A DNA stretch of 64,000 nucleotides. Source: Azospirillum cavernae. Its GTDB lineage: Bacteria > Pseudomonadota > Alphaproteobacteria > Azospirillales > Azospirillaceae. This document shows, piece after piece, positions 1-8,075 of the stretch. A program made the position numbers and the translations under genes. Under the pieces are notes generated by a model. That model did not search any database. It was not told the DNA's origin and saw only the letters and a program-made list of their open reading frames with translations. Location: positions 1,047,001-1,111,000 of the forward strand of contig NZ_QYUL01000002.1 in the NCBI RefSeq assembly GCF_003590795.1, in the 5' to 3' direction. How positions within the stretch are numbered: the first letter of the stretch is position 1; the number at the start of each line of letters is the position of its first letter.

Positions 1-1385
1 CGTTCGGCCTCGCGGACCAGGGCGGGCAGGCGGCGGATGGTGGACAGGGCGGCGCCGACATCCTCGACGATCTGCGCCTCCGGCCCGCGATTCTCGCGCA
101 TCCATTGCTCGATCAACGGGCGGGCCAACTCCCACATGTTGATGGTGGGGTTCAGCAGCCGCCCGACACCCTCGGCGGTCAGCATGCTTTTTTGCAGCAG
201 CAGCAATTGCGGCTGGGTTTCCATCTCGAACTGTTCGGTCACGGCGAAGAGCTGGGCCAGCAGCCGCCCGACCGAAATGTCGCTCAACGGCTTGTTCTGC
301 AACGGCTCGCCGATGGCGCGGCAGGCTTGCGTGAAGATCTCGATGGATTGGTGGCGGGGGACATAGCCCGCCTCGAAATGCACGATGGCGACGCGGCGGT
401 AATCGCCGGTCAGAAAGCCGATCAGCATGTCGGCCAGATAATAGCGCGTCGCTTGATCCAACCGCCCCATGATGCCGAAATCCACGGCGGTGATGGTGCC
501 CTGTTCGTTGATGAACAAGTTGCCGGGGTGAAGGTCGGCGTGGAAAAACCCGTCGCGGAACACCTGGTTGAAGAAGCTGGCCGAGGCCATGGCGAGTATG
601 TCGTCGCGGTTGAAGCCCGCCGCCTCAATCCGCGCCGCCTCGTCCACCTTGAAGCCGCGAATCCGCTCCAGCGTCAGCACGCGCCCGCCGGTGCGGTCCC
701 AGTCGATGGCCGGAACGTTGAAGGTCGGATCGTCGGTGAAGTTGCCGCCCAGCTCCGACGCGGCGGCGGCCTCCATCCGCAGATCCATTTCCAGGCGGGA
801 GGTGCGGGCGAAGGTGTCCACCACCTCGCGCAGGCGCAGCCGCTTCAGCCTCGGCAGCACCGCTTCGGCCAGCGCGGCCAGCCAGTAAAACAGGTCGATG
901 TCGCGCTCGAACGCCGCCTCGATGCCGGGGCGCAGCACCTTGACGGCGACCTCCTGCCCGGTGGCGGTGACGGCGAAATGCACCTGCGCGATGGACGCGG
1001 CGGCGACCGGCTTGTCGTCAAAGCTGGCGTACAGCGCCGCCAGCGGTTGCCCGAACTCCGTCTCGATGATGGCGCGGGCGTCGCGACCGGGGAAGGGCGG
1101 CAGCTTGTCCTGCAACTCGGCCAGATCGACCGCCATCCGCTCGCCCACCAGATCGGAGCGGGTGGACAGCAATTGCCCCAGCTTGATGTAGGTCGGCCCC
1201 AGCTCGGCCAGGGCGCGGGCCAGACGTTGGCCGTCGCGTCCCGGCACGCCGCGCCGGGCGATCAACCGCCACAGCCAGGACAGGCCGGGGGCGGTGGCCA
1301 GCAGGCTGGCGGGCAGGGCGTCGTAACGGGCCGCCGTGCGGCCGATCACCGCCAGACGCAGCAGATTGCGCAGAATTCGGAACAC
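1..1385 (-). CDS. ubiB: UbiB family ABC1 kinase-like protein (3' part outside window)
   Basis: Ubiquinone-biosynthesis accessory protein of the ABC1/ADCK atypical kinase family, thought to be an ATPase that helps the membrane-bound coenzyme Q pathway. About 461 codons are present and the C-terminus lies beyond position 1. Family signatures are visible on the minus strand: KLGQ (the KxGQ motif), VAVKVLRPG (ATP-binding lysine), FFHADLHPGN and DFGIMG. The GTG at 1385 gives the usual N-terminus VFRILRNLLRL and starts 6 nt after the ubiE stop codon, so the two genes form a tight operon. The frame stays open to the edge of the window. Confidence 0.93.
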   Translation of the reverse strand, partial: MFRILRNLLRLAVIGRTAARYDALPASLLATAPGLSWLWRLIARRGVPGRDGQRLARALAELGPTYIKLGQLLSTRSDLVGERMAVDLAELQDKLPPFPGRDARAIIETEFGQPLAALYASFDDKPVAAASIAQVHFAVTATGQEVAVKVLRPGIEAAFERDIDLFYWLAALAEAVLPRLKRLRLREVVDTFARTSRLEMDLRMEAAAASELGGNFTDDPTFNVPAIDWDRTGGRVLTLERIRGFKVDEAARIEAAGFNRDDILAMASASFFNQVFRDGFFHADLHPGNLFINEQGTITAVDFGIMGRLDQATRYYLADMLIGFLTGDYRRVAIVHFEAGYVPRHQSIEIFTQACRAIGEPLQNKPLSDISVGRLLAQLFAVTEQFEMETQPQLLLLQKSMLTAEGVGRLLNPTINMWELARPLIEQWMRENRGPEAQIVEDVGAALSTIRRLPALVREAE

Positions 1386-1390
1386 GTCGG

Positions 1391-2179
1391 TCAGATCCGC
1401 CAGCCGGAATGGATGGCGGCGATCCCGCCCGTCAGATTGCGCACGCGCACCGCGCCAAAGCCCGCCGCCGCGATTCGCCGCGCCAGATCCTCTTGCGCCG
1501 GAAAGCGCCGGATGCTTTCGGCGAGGTAGCGGTAGCTGTCCTCGTCCTTGGCGACGATGCGCCCGATCTTCGGCAGCACCTGGAAGGAATAGAGGTCGTA
1601 CAGCTCGCGCAGCACCGGCAGCACGACGTGGCTGAACTCCAGGCAATAGAATTTGCCGCCGGGCCTCAGCACCCGCCGCGCCTCCGCCAGCGCCGCGTCG
1701 ATCCGGGTGACGTTGCGCAGGCCAAAGGCGATGGTGTAGGCGTCGACTGACCGCGACGCGATGGGCAGCTTTTCCGCGTCGCCGACCGTCCAATTCACCC
1801 CGGACAGGATGTTGCGGTCAATCGCGCGGTCGCGCCCGACGCGGACCATCGCCTCGGTGATGTCGCAGACGATGGCGGCCCCGCCGCCACGGTTGAGAAA
1901 GCGGAACGCGATGTCCCCGGTGCCGCCCGCCACGTCCAGCAGGGTCATCCCCGGTTTGGGCGCGACCATCTCCATCAGCGTGTCTTTCCACAGCCGATGA
2001 ATGCCGCCCGACATCAGATCATTCATCAGATCATAGTTGGTCGCCACGCTGCCGAAGACGGCGCGGACGAGTCCCGACTTGGCGTCGGGATCCACGGGCT
2101 TGAAACCAAACCACTCGCCTTCGGAACCGGAGACGGGGCCAGGAACGGATGCGGTCGGATGGGGGGGCGTGTCGCTCAT
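1391..2179 (-). CDS. ubiE: Demethylmenaquinone/ubiquinone C-methyltransferase UbiE
   Basis: SAM-dependent class I methyltransferase that carries out the C-methylation step of ubiquinone (and menaquinone) synthesis. It is 262 aa from the ATG at 2179 (MSDTPP); an in-frame start at 2191 would add four residues. Motif I is LLDVAGGTGDIAF, and the family signature FGLRNVTRIDAAL followed by RVLRPGGKFYCLEFS is intact. It is the first gene of the ubiE-ubiB operon. In related genomes ubiE and mutM often lie close together and divergent, which makes the AT-rich insertion to its right (2.3-4.86 kb) stand out. Confidence 0.95.
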   Translation of the reverse strand: MSDTPPHPTASVPGPVSGSEGEWFGFKPVDPDAKSGLVRAVFGSVATNYDLMNDLMSGGIHRLWKDTLMEMVAPKPGMTLLDVAGGTGDIAFRFLNRGGGAAIVCDITEAMVRVGRDRAIDRNILSGVNWTVGDAEKLPIASRSVDAYTIAFGLRNVTRIDAALAEARRVLRPGGKFYCLEFSHVVLPVLRELYDLYSFQVLPKIGRIVAKDEDSYRYLAESIRRFPAQEDLARRIAAAGFGAVRVRNLTGGIAAIHSGWRI

Positions 2180-2280
2180 GACCGGGACCATAGCGCGGCG
2201 CGCGAAGCGATGCCAGCGGGCGGATTGCGCGGCGGGTGCGGCGGTTTGGGGAGGGGAAGGGCATGAATCTTTTGATTGCG

Positions 2281-2295
2281 AGCTAATTAAATAAC
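2281..2295. repeat. Left copy of imperfect direct repeat bordering the AT-rich island
   Basis: AGCTAATTAAATAAC here matches AGCAAATTAGATTAC at 4842-4856 at 12 of 15 positions in the same orientation. The two copies lie almost exactly where the high-GC flanks give way to AT-rich DNA. This could be a decayed target-site or attachment-type duplication, but similarity of this kind can arise by chance in AT-rich sequence. Confidence 0.25.
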
Positions 2296-2438
2296 CAAAA
2301 AGTCATTTTTAAACCCATACGTGATTGAAGGGTACGAGTGGCATGAATCAGATGTTTGACATCGCCAGATTGCTTTAGCTAAAAGGTAATACTACCGATC
2401 GGCTCAAAGCGAGCCGGATTGCCGGAGGCTTGGGCGAG

Positions 2439-3188
2439 ATGGGTGATATCGGATGTTTACTTTGCGGGCATGATAGAACGGAAGGGATTGCCAAAAATGC
2501 ACTAGGGCAACTATCTATTTCAATTAATAATTTCTCAGCTAGGGCGATCAAATTTCTTGCAGAAGATGCTTCCGAGGATATGCTGAGCTTCGGCCCCTTT
2601 TGTGCTCGTGTGCTCCTCGAGAATGCATCGGCAGCATTGGTTGGTCGTTTAGATACTTTCCGTATTTTGTATTTGAGTGAATTTCAGGCGCAGCCAGAAT
2701 ATGAATATGGGAAGCGAGCAAAATCTGCGTTCTCATGGGCTGGTGATGTAATTCCTGACGAGAAAAATTCGCAAAATTTGTGGCATGTAGATCACGATAT
2801 ACCAAAAATAAGCAGGGCTTTATTTTCTCGCCACGTTGACCACATATATTGGAAGCCAGCTGTAGACAAGATGCTTGATTTTATTGCTCCTTACAGCGGG
2901 AATCCCTCAGTTGCTGATTTGCTTCAATTAGACTCAGAGGATTATATAAACTCTGTTAAGGGTAAAAGCTCTCAGCTTTATTCTACTCTATCTAAAGGGG
3001 TGCATTGGGAATTTTTTTCAAGCGCTCTTATATTTGATGAGGAGACTATTAAGACTGCTATTAGGGATACATGTCTTCTTGTTGGGCATTTAGGATTAGT
3101 TTCTCATTTTATACCCACTGCTTATGCTTCCCTTTCGCCGGAAGAAGCGGTAAATGCCTACCTCTCTTTTAGAAAGGATGTCCCGTGA
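2439..3188 (+). CDS. Unknown helical protein, first gene of the AT-rich two-gene island
   Basis: A 249-aa protein I do not recognise. I chose ATG 2439 because GGAGG at 2424-2428 lies 10 nt upstream; the TTG at 2430 would be only 1 nt from that site. The N-terminus carries one CLLC (CxxC) pair followed by GH. The rest looks largely helical, with no signal peptide or membrane segment. Near residues 180-195 the stretch LYSTLSKGVHWEF is reminiscent of helical HEPN-like proteins, but the canonical RxxxxxH nuclease motif is absent. Codon use is AT-rich and unlike the flanking housekeeping genes. The stop codon overlaps the GTG start of the ATPase gene (GTGA, 3185-3188), indicating translational coupling and probably joint function. 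Confidence 0.8.
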   Translation: MGDIGCLLCGHDRTEGIAKNALGQLSISINNFSARAIKFLAEDASEDMLSFGPFCARVLLENASAALVGRLDTFRILYLSEFQAQPEYEYGKRAKSAFSWAGDVIPDEKNSQNLWHVDHDIPKISRALFSRHVDHIYWKPAVDKMLDFIAPYSGNPSVADLLQLDSEDYINSVKGKSSQLYSTLSKGVHWEFFSSALIFDEETIKTAIRDTCLLVGHLGLVSHFIPTAYASLSPEEAVNAYLSFRKDVP

Positions 3189-4696
3189 CCTTTCAGCAAG
3201 ATGATGAAGCGGACTCGGGGTTGATTCTTGCCGCTGAGGAATGTCCGCCAGAGCGATTTGCGCAGTTTCACAGCTTTTCATCTTACGATGATGCTATTAT
3301 CCGTAAGCTTAGCGCTCATGGTCCAGTATTGATTCGTGGTGGCCGCGGAAGCGGTAAAAGTGCTCTTCTTCTGGAGGCATACCGGAGGATGCGGGGCGGA
3401 GAAAGCACATTTCCGGTTTACGTAAGCTTGAGATATCTCCCTCTTTTGCGGTCAGATGGTCAGGAGTACATAGGTCATTTTTGTATTCTTCTTTCTGGAG
3501 CAATAAAAAAGGAAATTGAAGAAAGGAATTTAGATTGTGATTTTGGCATAACATCTGATCAGGTTTCTATACAGTTGGGATTGACGCGGCTTTCCCAAGA
3601 TATTGGGAAGCGAATTGTCCTTCTTTTTGACGATGCCGCACATATCGGTAGAGAGAAGCCTCTTGAGGTTTTCTTTGATTTATTCAGAACGCTTTCAAGC
3701 AATCTTACGGCTTGTAAAGCATCAATTTACCCTGGGGTTACAAAGTTTGGTATAAGATTTGATGTTTTCAATGACTCTACCGTCGTTGATATAGGTCGTT
3801 CTGATGTCTCAAGTTTTTCAAACTTTTTCCCTGACGTTGTTCAGGCTAGATATCCGAAATTGGCGGAACGTTCGACTTTTTCGGATCGTCTATCTCCTCA
3901 ACAATTTGCAAATCTTCTTGGCAGGGCTGTTGTTGGAAATCTTCGAGGTTTTATACTTGCATGTAATCGATTTGAAGAAATGGACCGCATTGGTATACCT
4001 GAACTAACTAAGTGTATTTTAGATATGGCTACAGATTATTATTGGCCTCTTATGGAAGAAGTGGCGCCAAAGCTGGGAGTCTATGAGCCCCTTATCGAGC
4101 CTGCTCGCGATGTGGTGGAGATAATCGTTGAGCATGCGTGCAAGCCGGTTAAGGACCGTAATCGTTCTACTCTTATTGCGCAGGATCGTGTTCTTATACA
4201 TAGGCATATTGTTGCGCAGTATAGTAAGATCTTCGAGATATTGGAGTATCTTGGATTTGTTGCTCGGAGAGAGGCGTCTCGCGCAATGAAATCCGGCGGT
4301 CGCGGGCCGGTGTTTGCGGTTAATTTGTGCAACATTCTTGATTGCATCCCTTCAAAGCGGCTAACATTTGAGATGATCGAAGAATGGATCGGTGGAGCTC
4401 TTGAACCTGCGGAATTGCACTCATCGGGACAAGCATTTAATGGAATTAAATTGCCCGCGCTTCCCGACGAAGACGGATTGGCGATTTTGGGAAGGCCAGT
4501 CAAAGTTCTCTCAAAATCCCTAGCTTACCCTTATGGGCTTACTTCATCTATGATAGAAAAGCTTGAGGGTGCTGGGATTATTACTGTTGGAGATCTTGCT
4601 GATGTGTCGGATGATAGGCTTTATAGAATAAAAAATATTGGGCCCATTACAATAAAAAGAATTCGAGATGTTGTTTATCAGGCAATATGGATGTGA
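3185..4696 (+). CDS. P-loop ATPase (ORC/Cdc6-like) with C-terminal alpha-CTD-like helix-hairpin-helix domain
   Basis: A 503-aa P-loop NTPase with a GTG start overlapping the upstream stop codon. Walker A is GGRGSGKSAL (residues 52-61) and Walker B is RIVLLFDDAAH (143-153). The overall plan resembles ORC/Cdc6-type AAA ATPases: an ATPase half, then at about 310-400 a region that could be a winged helix. The last 53 residues (451-503) contain AGIITVGDLADVS and IKNIGPITIKRI. This is the helix-hairpin-helix pattern of the bacterial RNA polymerase alpha-subunit C-terminal domain, suggesting DNA or UP-element-like binding. Codon usage is AT-rich, suggesting horizontal acquisition. Function is unknown; STAND/ORC-like ATPases paired with a small partner are common in anti-phage islands, which is inference only. 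Confidence 0.88.
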   Translation: MTFQQDDEADSGLILAAEECPPERFAQFHSFSSYDDAIIRKLSAHGPVLIRGGRGSGKSALLLEAYRRMRGGESTFPVYVSLRYLPLLRSDGQEYIGHFCILLSGAIKKEIEERNLDCDFGITSDQVSIQLGLTRLSQDIGKRIVLLFDDAAHIGREKPLEVFFDLFRTLSSNLTACKASIYPGVTKFGIRFDVFNDSTVVDIGRSDVSSFSNFFPDVVQARYPKLAERSTFSDRLSPQQFANLLGRAVVGNLRGFILACNRFEEMDRIGIPELTKCILDMATDYYWPLMEEVAPKLGVYEPLIEPARDVVEIIVEHACKPVKDRNRSTLIAQDRVLIHRHIVAQYSKIFEILEYLGFVARREASRAMKSGGRGPVFAVNLCNILDCIPSKRLTFEMIEEWIGGALEPAELHSSGQAFNGIKLPALPDEDGLAILGRPVKVLSKSLAYPYGLTSSMIEKLEGAGIITVGDLADVSDDRLYRIKNIGPITIKRIRDVVYQAIWM

Positions 4697-4907
4697 TTTC
4701 GGAGGGTATTGAAAGTCAAGCAGGAAATATCTGTGCTTACTGGCGTTGTATTTCTTGTGTATGAAAATAATATTTGGCGCTTACGGAAAGGTATAAACCA
4801 GTGAGGTATTCTGTTTTGGCTAGAGTAGGGTTTCAGGGCTTAGCAAATTAGATTACTCCAGATCATCCCCCTTGCCTTCCGTCCCCCTTCCCCCCACCCT
4901 GACGCCC
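4697..4907. other. AT-rich gap between island and mutM
   Basis: About 210 bases with no supportable gene. Composition stays AT-rich to about 4860 and then switches abruptly to C-rich sequence leading into mutM. No clear terminator hairpin follows the ATPase gene. The right copy of the imperfect border repeat lies here at 4842-4856. Confidence 0.5.
4842..4856. repeat. Right copy of imperfect direct repeat bordering the AT-rich island
   Basis: AGCAAATTAGATTAC, matching the left copy at 2281-2295 at 12 of 15 positions. It lies at the right composition boundary of the island. Confidence 0.25.
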
Positions 4908-5750
4908 ATGCCTGAGCTTCCTGAAGTTGAAACCGTCTGCCGGGGCCTTGCCCCGCATCTCGAAGGGCGGGTTCTGGTCCGCGTCGATCAGAACCGGCCG
5001 AACCTGCGCACGCCCTTTCCGGCGGATTTCGTCGCGCGCCTGACCGGGCGGCGGGTCGAATCGGTGCGGCGGCGGGCGAAGTATATCTTGATGGGGTTGG
5101 ATGACGGGACCGTCCTGATCGTCCATCTCGGCATGTCGGGGCGGATGCTGATCGCGCCGGAGCGGCCCGAGTCGCCGGGCAAGCACGATCATGTGGTGTT
5201 CGAGGTGGAGACGGGAACCACCGTCACCTTCAACGACGCCCGCCGCTTCGGCCTGATGGATCTGACGACGGCGGACGGGCTGGCCGATCATCCGATGCTG
5301 CGCGCCCTGGGGCCGGAGCCGTTGGGCAACGCCTTCTCCGGCCCGGCGCTGGCCGAACGGCTGGCGGGGAAAATGACGCCGATCAAGGCGGCGCTGCTCG
5401 ATCAGAGCGTCGTCGCCGGGCTGGGCAACATCTATGTGTCGGAGGCGCTGTTCCTGGCCCGGCTCAGCCCGACGCGCAGCGCCGCCACCATCAGCGGGGC
5501 CAAGGCCGACCGGCTGGCCGCCGCGATTCGCGAGGTTCTGGGCCGCGCCATCGAGGCGGGCGGCTCGTCCTTGCGCGATTACCGGCAGGCGTCGGGCGAG
5601 CTTGGCTATTTCCAGCACCAGTTCGCGGTGTATGACCGGGCGGGCCAGCCTTGCCCCGGCTGCACCTGCGACGTCGCGGCGACCGGCGGCGTTCAGCGGA
5701 TTGTACAGTCGGGGCGCTCGACTTTCTATTGTGCGGCGCGCCAACGCTGA
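4908..5750 (+). CDS. mutM: Formamidopyrimidine-DNA glycosylase (Fpg/MutM)
   Basis: Base-excision repair glycosylase/AP lyase that removes 8-oxoguanine and formamidopyrimidines. The start at 4908 yields the mature MPELPEVE N-terminus, whose Pro2 and Glu3 are the catalytic residues; an upstream in-frame start would bury them and is rejected. The protein is 280 aa. HLGMSGRM, the ARRFG segment and the [12 protein letters not shown] motif are all present. The C-terminal zinc finger is odd: CPGC at 249-252, then Cys254, then Cys275, but position 278, where the fourth ligand normally sits (Cys-x-x-Cys), is Arg (TGT GCG GCG CGC). The spacing between Cys pairs is also longer than usual (22 rather than about 16). 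Confidence 0.95.
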   Translation: MPELPEVETVCRGLAPHLEGRVLVRVDQNRPNLRTPFPADFVARLTGRRVESVRRRAKYILMGLDDGTVLIVHLGMSGRMLIAPERPESPGKHDHVVFEVETGTTVTFNDARRFGLMDLTTADGLADHPMLRALGPEPLGNAFSGPALAERLAGKMTPIKAALLDQSVVAGLGNIYVSEALFLARLSPTRSAATISGAKADRLAAAIREVLGRAIEAGGSSLRDYRQASGELGYFQHQFAVYDRAGQPCPGCTCDVAATGGVQRIVQSGRSTFYCAARQR

Positions 5751-5763
5751 TATACCTGGGGGT

Positions 5764-6201
5764 ATGACGGCTTTCTCGGCCACGCTTCGGGCGACGCTCG
5801 GCGCCCTCCTCCTTGCCGGCCCCGCAGTCGCGGGCCTGGGGAGCCTCGCTTTTCCCTTCATTCCGGCTTCCGCGTCAGCGGCGTCGCCCAGCGCGTCAGC
5901 GGCCTCGCCGTTCGTGCCCGGTCTGGCTGATGTTCCGGCGATGCCGGGACTCGACCCGGTGGACGCCGAACCGCTGGTCTTCGACAAACCCGACGGGCGG
6001 ATCGTCCAGGCGGTGCTGTCGGGGATGGTGCCGCGCGGCGCGGTTCTGGCCTTTTACGACCAGACCCTGCCGCAACTGGGCTGGCGCCGCGCTGCCGAAC
6101 GCAGCTTTGTCCGCGAGGGCGAGGGGCTGCGGCTGGATTTCGTCGCCACCGGCGCGCCATCGGACAAAACGACGGTGCGCTTCACCCTGACCCCGCGTTG
6201 A
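5764..6201 (+). CDS. Secreted hypothetical protein downstream of mutM
   Basis: A 145-aa protein whose ATG follows the mutM stop by 13 nt, so probably co-transcribed with it. Residues 1-40 form a hydrophobic, Ala-rich signal-peptide-like segment ending in an ASASAA stretch. The mature part contains FDKPDGRIVQAVLSGMVPRG and LAFYDQTLPQLGWRR, a pattern seen in conserved exported alphaproteobacterial proteins of unknown function that lie between mutM and enoyl-CoA hydratase genes. No catalytic motif is visible. Confidence 0.75.
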   Translation: MTAFSATLRATLGALLLAGPAVAGLGSLAFPFIPASASAASPSASAASPFVPGLADVPAMPGLDPVDAEPLVFDKPDGRIVQAVLSGMVPRGAVLAFYDQTLPQLGWRRAAERSFVREGEGLRLDFVATGAPSDKTTVRFTLTPR

Positions 6202-6324
6202 GGCGCGGGAAAACAGGGCAGGGCGGGGCAGAGACCAAACACACAACAAAAACAAAGAAACCGGACGCACACCACACGCGGGGCGGCAAGGCCGACCCCG
6301 CCCGATCGGGAGATTGCTGCAACC

Positions 6325-7101
6325 ATGTCGTATGAAACCATCCTCGTTGAGACCCGTGGCCCCGTCGGCCTCGTCACCCTGAACCGTCCCAAGGCGCTGA
6401 ACGCGCTGTGCGACCAGTTGGTGACGGAGCTGGGCCAGGCGCTCGACGCGTTCGAGGCCGACGCCGCCATCGGCGCCATCGTCATCACCGGGTCGGAGCG
6501 CGCGTTCGCCGCCGGCGCCGACATCAAGGAGATGGCGGGCTTCTCCTATATGGACGTCTACAACTCCAACTTCATCACCGCGAAGTGGGAGCGTCTGGCC
6601 AAGTGCCGCAAGCCGACCATCGCGGCGGTCGCGGGCTTCGCGCTGGGCGGCGGGTGCGAGTTGGCCATGATGGCCGATTTCATCCTGGCCGCCGACACCG
6701 CCAAGTTCGGCCAGCCGGAAATCACCATCGGCACCATTCCGGGCGCCGGCGGCACCCAGCGCCTGACCCGTTTCGTCGGCAAGTCCAAGGCCATGGAAAT
6801 GGTCCTGACCGGCCGCATGATCGACGCGACGGAAGCCGAGCGTTCGGGGCTGGTCAGCCGCGTCGTTCCGGCGGCGGAGCTGGTCGAGGAAGCGGTGAAG
6901 GTCGCCACCAAGATCGCCACCCTGTCGCAGCCCATCGTCGCCATGGCCAAGGAGGCGGTCAACGCCGCCTATGAAACCACGCTGGCCGAAGGCGTGCATT
7001 TCGAACGCCGCGTCTTCCATTCGACCTTCGCCAGCGAAGATCAGAAGGAAGGCATGGCCGCTTTCGCCGAAAAGCGCCAGCCGGTCTGGAAGAATCGCTG
7101 A
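6325..7101 (+). CDS. Enoyl-CoA hydratase (crotonase family)
   Basis: A 258-aa crotonase that hydrates trans-2-enoyl-CoA in fatty-acid beta-oxidation. The oxyanion-hole segment [11 protein letters not shown] and both catalytic glutamates are in place ([12 protein letters not shown] and [20 protein letters not shown]), so it should be an active hydratase rather than another crotonase-fold enzyme. Length is typical. The intergenic stretch before it (6202-6324) is unusually rich in A and C but shows no recognised signal. The gene sits upstream of rpsT, an order recurrent in this order of bacteria. Confidence 0.93.
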   Translation: MSYETILVETRGPVGLVTLNRPKALNALCDQLVTELGQALDAFEADAAIGAIVITGSERAFAAGADIKEMAGFSYMDVYNSNFITAKWERLAKCRKPTIAAVAGFALGGGCELAMMADFILAADTAKFGQPEITIGTIPGAGGTQRLTRFVGKSKAMEMVLTGRMIDATEAERSGLVSRVVPAAELVEEAVKVATKIATLSQPIVAMAKEAVNAAYETTLAEGVHFERRVFHSTFASEDQKEGMAAFAEKRQPVWKNR

Positions 7102-7201
7102 TTCATCTGGTCGCCATCCCCCGCATCTTGCGGGGGATGGCGCTGTTTCCATCATGATGTTGTTTCGCTGCATTCTGATGGAATCAGCGAAGGTCGATGT
7201 C

Positions 7202-7230
7202 TTGACTCTCATTTAGCCTAAGCGTATAAG
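7202..7230 (+). promoter_or_regulatory. Sigma-70 type promoter of rpsT
   Basis: TTGACT (7202-7207) and TATAAG (7225-7230) are separated by exactly 17 nt. They lie about 45 nt upstream of the rpsT start codon, giving a short leader. Confidence 0.7.
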
Positions 7231-7275
7231 GCGCGCTCGCATTGCGACAGGCGTGTCGTTCGGAGTAGGGTTTCC

Positions 7276-7536
7276 ATGGCCAATCATAAGTCCGCTGAAA
7301 AGCGCATCCGTCAGACCGAGCGTCGTACGGAAGTCAATCGTAACCGCGTCAGCCGCATCCGTTCCTTCGTGAAGAAGGTTGAGGGCGCGATCGAGGCCGG
7401 TGACAAGTCCGGCGCCGCCGAGGCGTTCAAGTCCGCTCAGCCGGAAATGATGCGCGGCGTCACCAAGGGCGTGCTGCACCAGAACACGGTGTCGCGCAAG
7501 CTGTCGCGCCTCTCGGCCCGCATCAAGGCTCTCTAA
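7276..7536 (+). CDS. rpsT: 30S ribosomal protein S20
   Basis: An 86-aa basic protein that binds 16S rRNA early in 30S assembly. The N-terminus [17 protein letters not shown] and the segment [16 protein letters not shown] are characteristic. It has its own strong promoter upstream and a Rho-independent terminator directly downstream, so it is a single-gene transcription unit upstream of dnaA, as in Caulobacter and relatives. Confidence 0.97.
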   Translation: MANHKSAEKRIRQTERRTEVNRNRVSRIRSFVKKVEGAIEAGDKSGAAEAFKSAQPEMMRGVTKGVLHQNTVSRKLSRLSARIKAL

Positions 7537-7556
7537 AGAGCCTCTTTGCCGGTTTC

Positions 7557-7592
7557 AAAAAGCCGCGCCCGAGACTCGGGGCGCGGCTTTTT
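7557..7592 (+). terminator. Rho-independent terminator of rpsT
   Basis: The inverted repeat AAGCCGCGCCC / GGGGCGCGGCTT surrounds a short loop and is flanked by A and T runs, 20 nt after the rpsT stop codon. Confidence 0.9.
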
Positions 7593-8075
7593 GCGTTTAA
7601 AGCGAACCTGTGGGTTTTTTAACAATTGTTTTGGAACCCCAGAAAAGCGCCCGGTGATTCTGTAATGGAATCTTGGGGTTAGTTGGCGAGCCAGAGTCTT
7701 TTTGACCCGTTCGCCATCTGTCCCATTGCCAGCCATCTTGCGTGGGATTAGACTTTTGCTCTGTCCGGTGTTGCGAAATAGCGTGTTCATCACGCTCCGC
7801 GCCGTTCGGATAAGCGCAGAGATGACAAAGCTCTTGAACCAACCTGAGACGGATGAGTCGTGGTTGGCGCGATAACTTTGTTTTTCTTAAAACACGTTGC
7901 ATCGATGATGAAATTTGCAATTGCATCATTGATGGGCGTTTGGCTTTCGCTGGTCTGATCGGCTGGCAAGGCGCGGATGGTTTTGACCCGGTGGGGCGTG
8001 TTGGGGCGGGGCGGGATTGACCCGCCCTTTCGGTGGCGGACGCCGCCGAGGGGAACGGGGCGGGGGTAGAGGAGC
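7593..8075. other. Intergenic region upstream of dnaA with GANTC cluster
   Basis: About 480 bases without a credible gene; the short minus-strand frames here are not supported. GANTC sites (CcrM methylation motif) occur at 7656-7660, 7668-7672, 7694-7698 and 7855-7859, with one more at 7573-7577 inside the terminator, denser than chance. A directly repeated element and palindrome lie at 7897-7934. I saw no DnaA box of the TTATCCACA type, so this is not a clear replication origin. Confidence 0.6.
7897..7934. repeat. Iteron-like direct repeat with internal palindrome upstream of dnaA
   Basis: TTGCATCGATGATG (7897-7910) recurs as TTGCATCATTGATG (7921-7934), 12 of 14 identical at a 24-nt period. 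The 10-bp palindrome TGCAATTGCA (7916-7925) overlaps the second copy. It lies about 140 nt before the dnaA start and looks like a protein-binding site. Confidence 0.5.

Noticed and set aside
105..1529. 474-codon open frame on the plus strand opposite ubiB and ubiE
   Set aside because: Composition is Gln/Gly/Arg/His-rich, as expected of a GC-rich antisense frame; ubiB and ubiE on the other strand have clear family motifs.
7533..7793. Minus-strand 86-codon frame after rpsT
   Set aside because: No ribosome-binding site, runs through the rpsT terminator and is basic low-complexity; the area looks regulatory.
7593..8075. Possible replication origin next to dnaA
   Set aside because: No TTATCCACA-type DnaA boxes or clear AT-rich unwinding element; only repeats and GANTC sites were found, so no origin is called.
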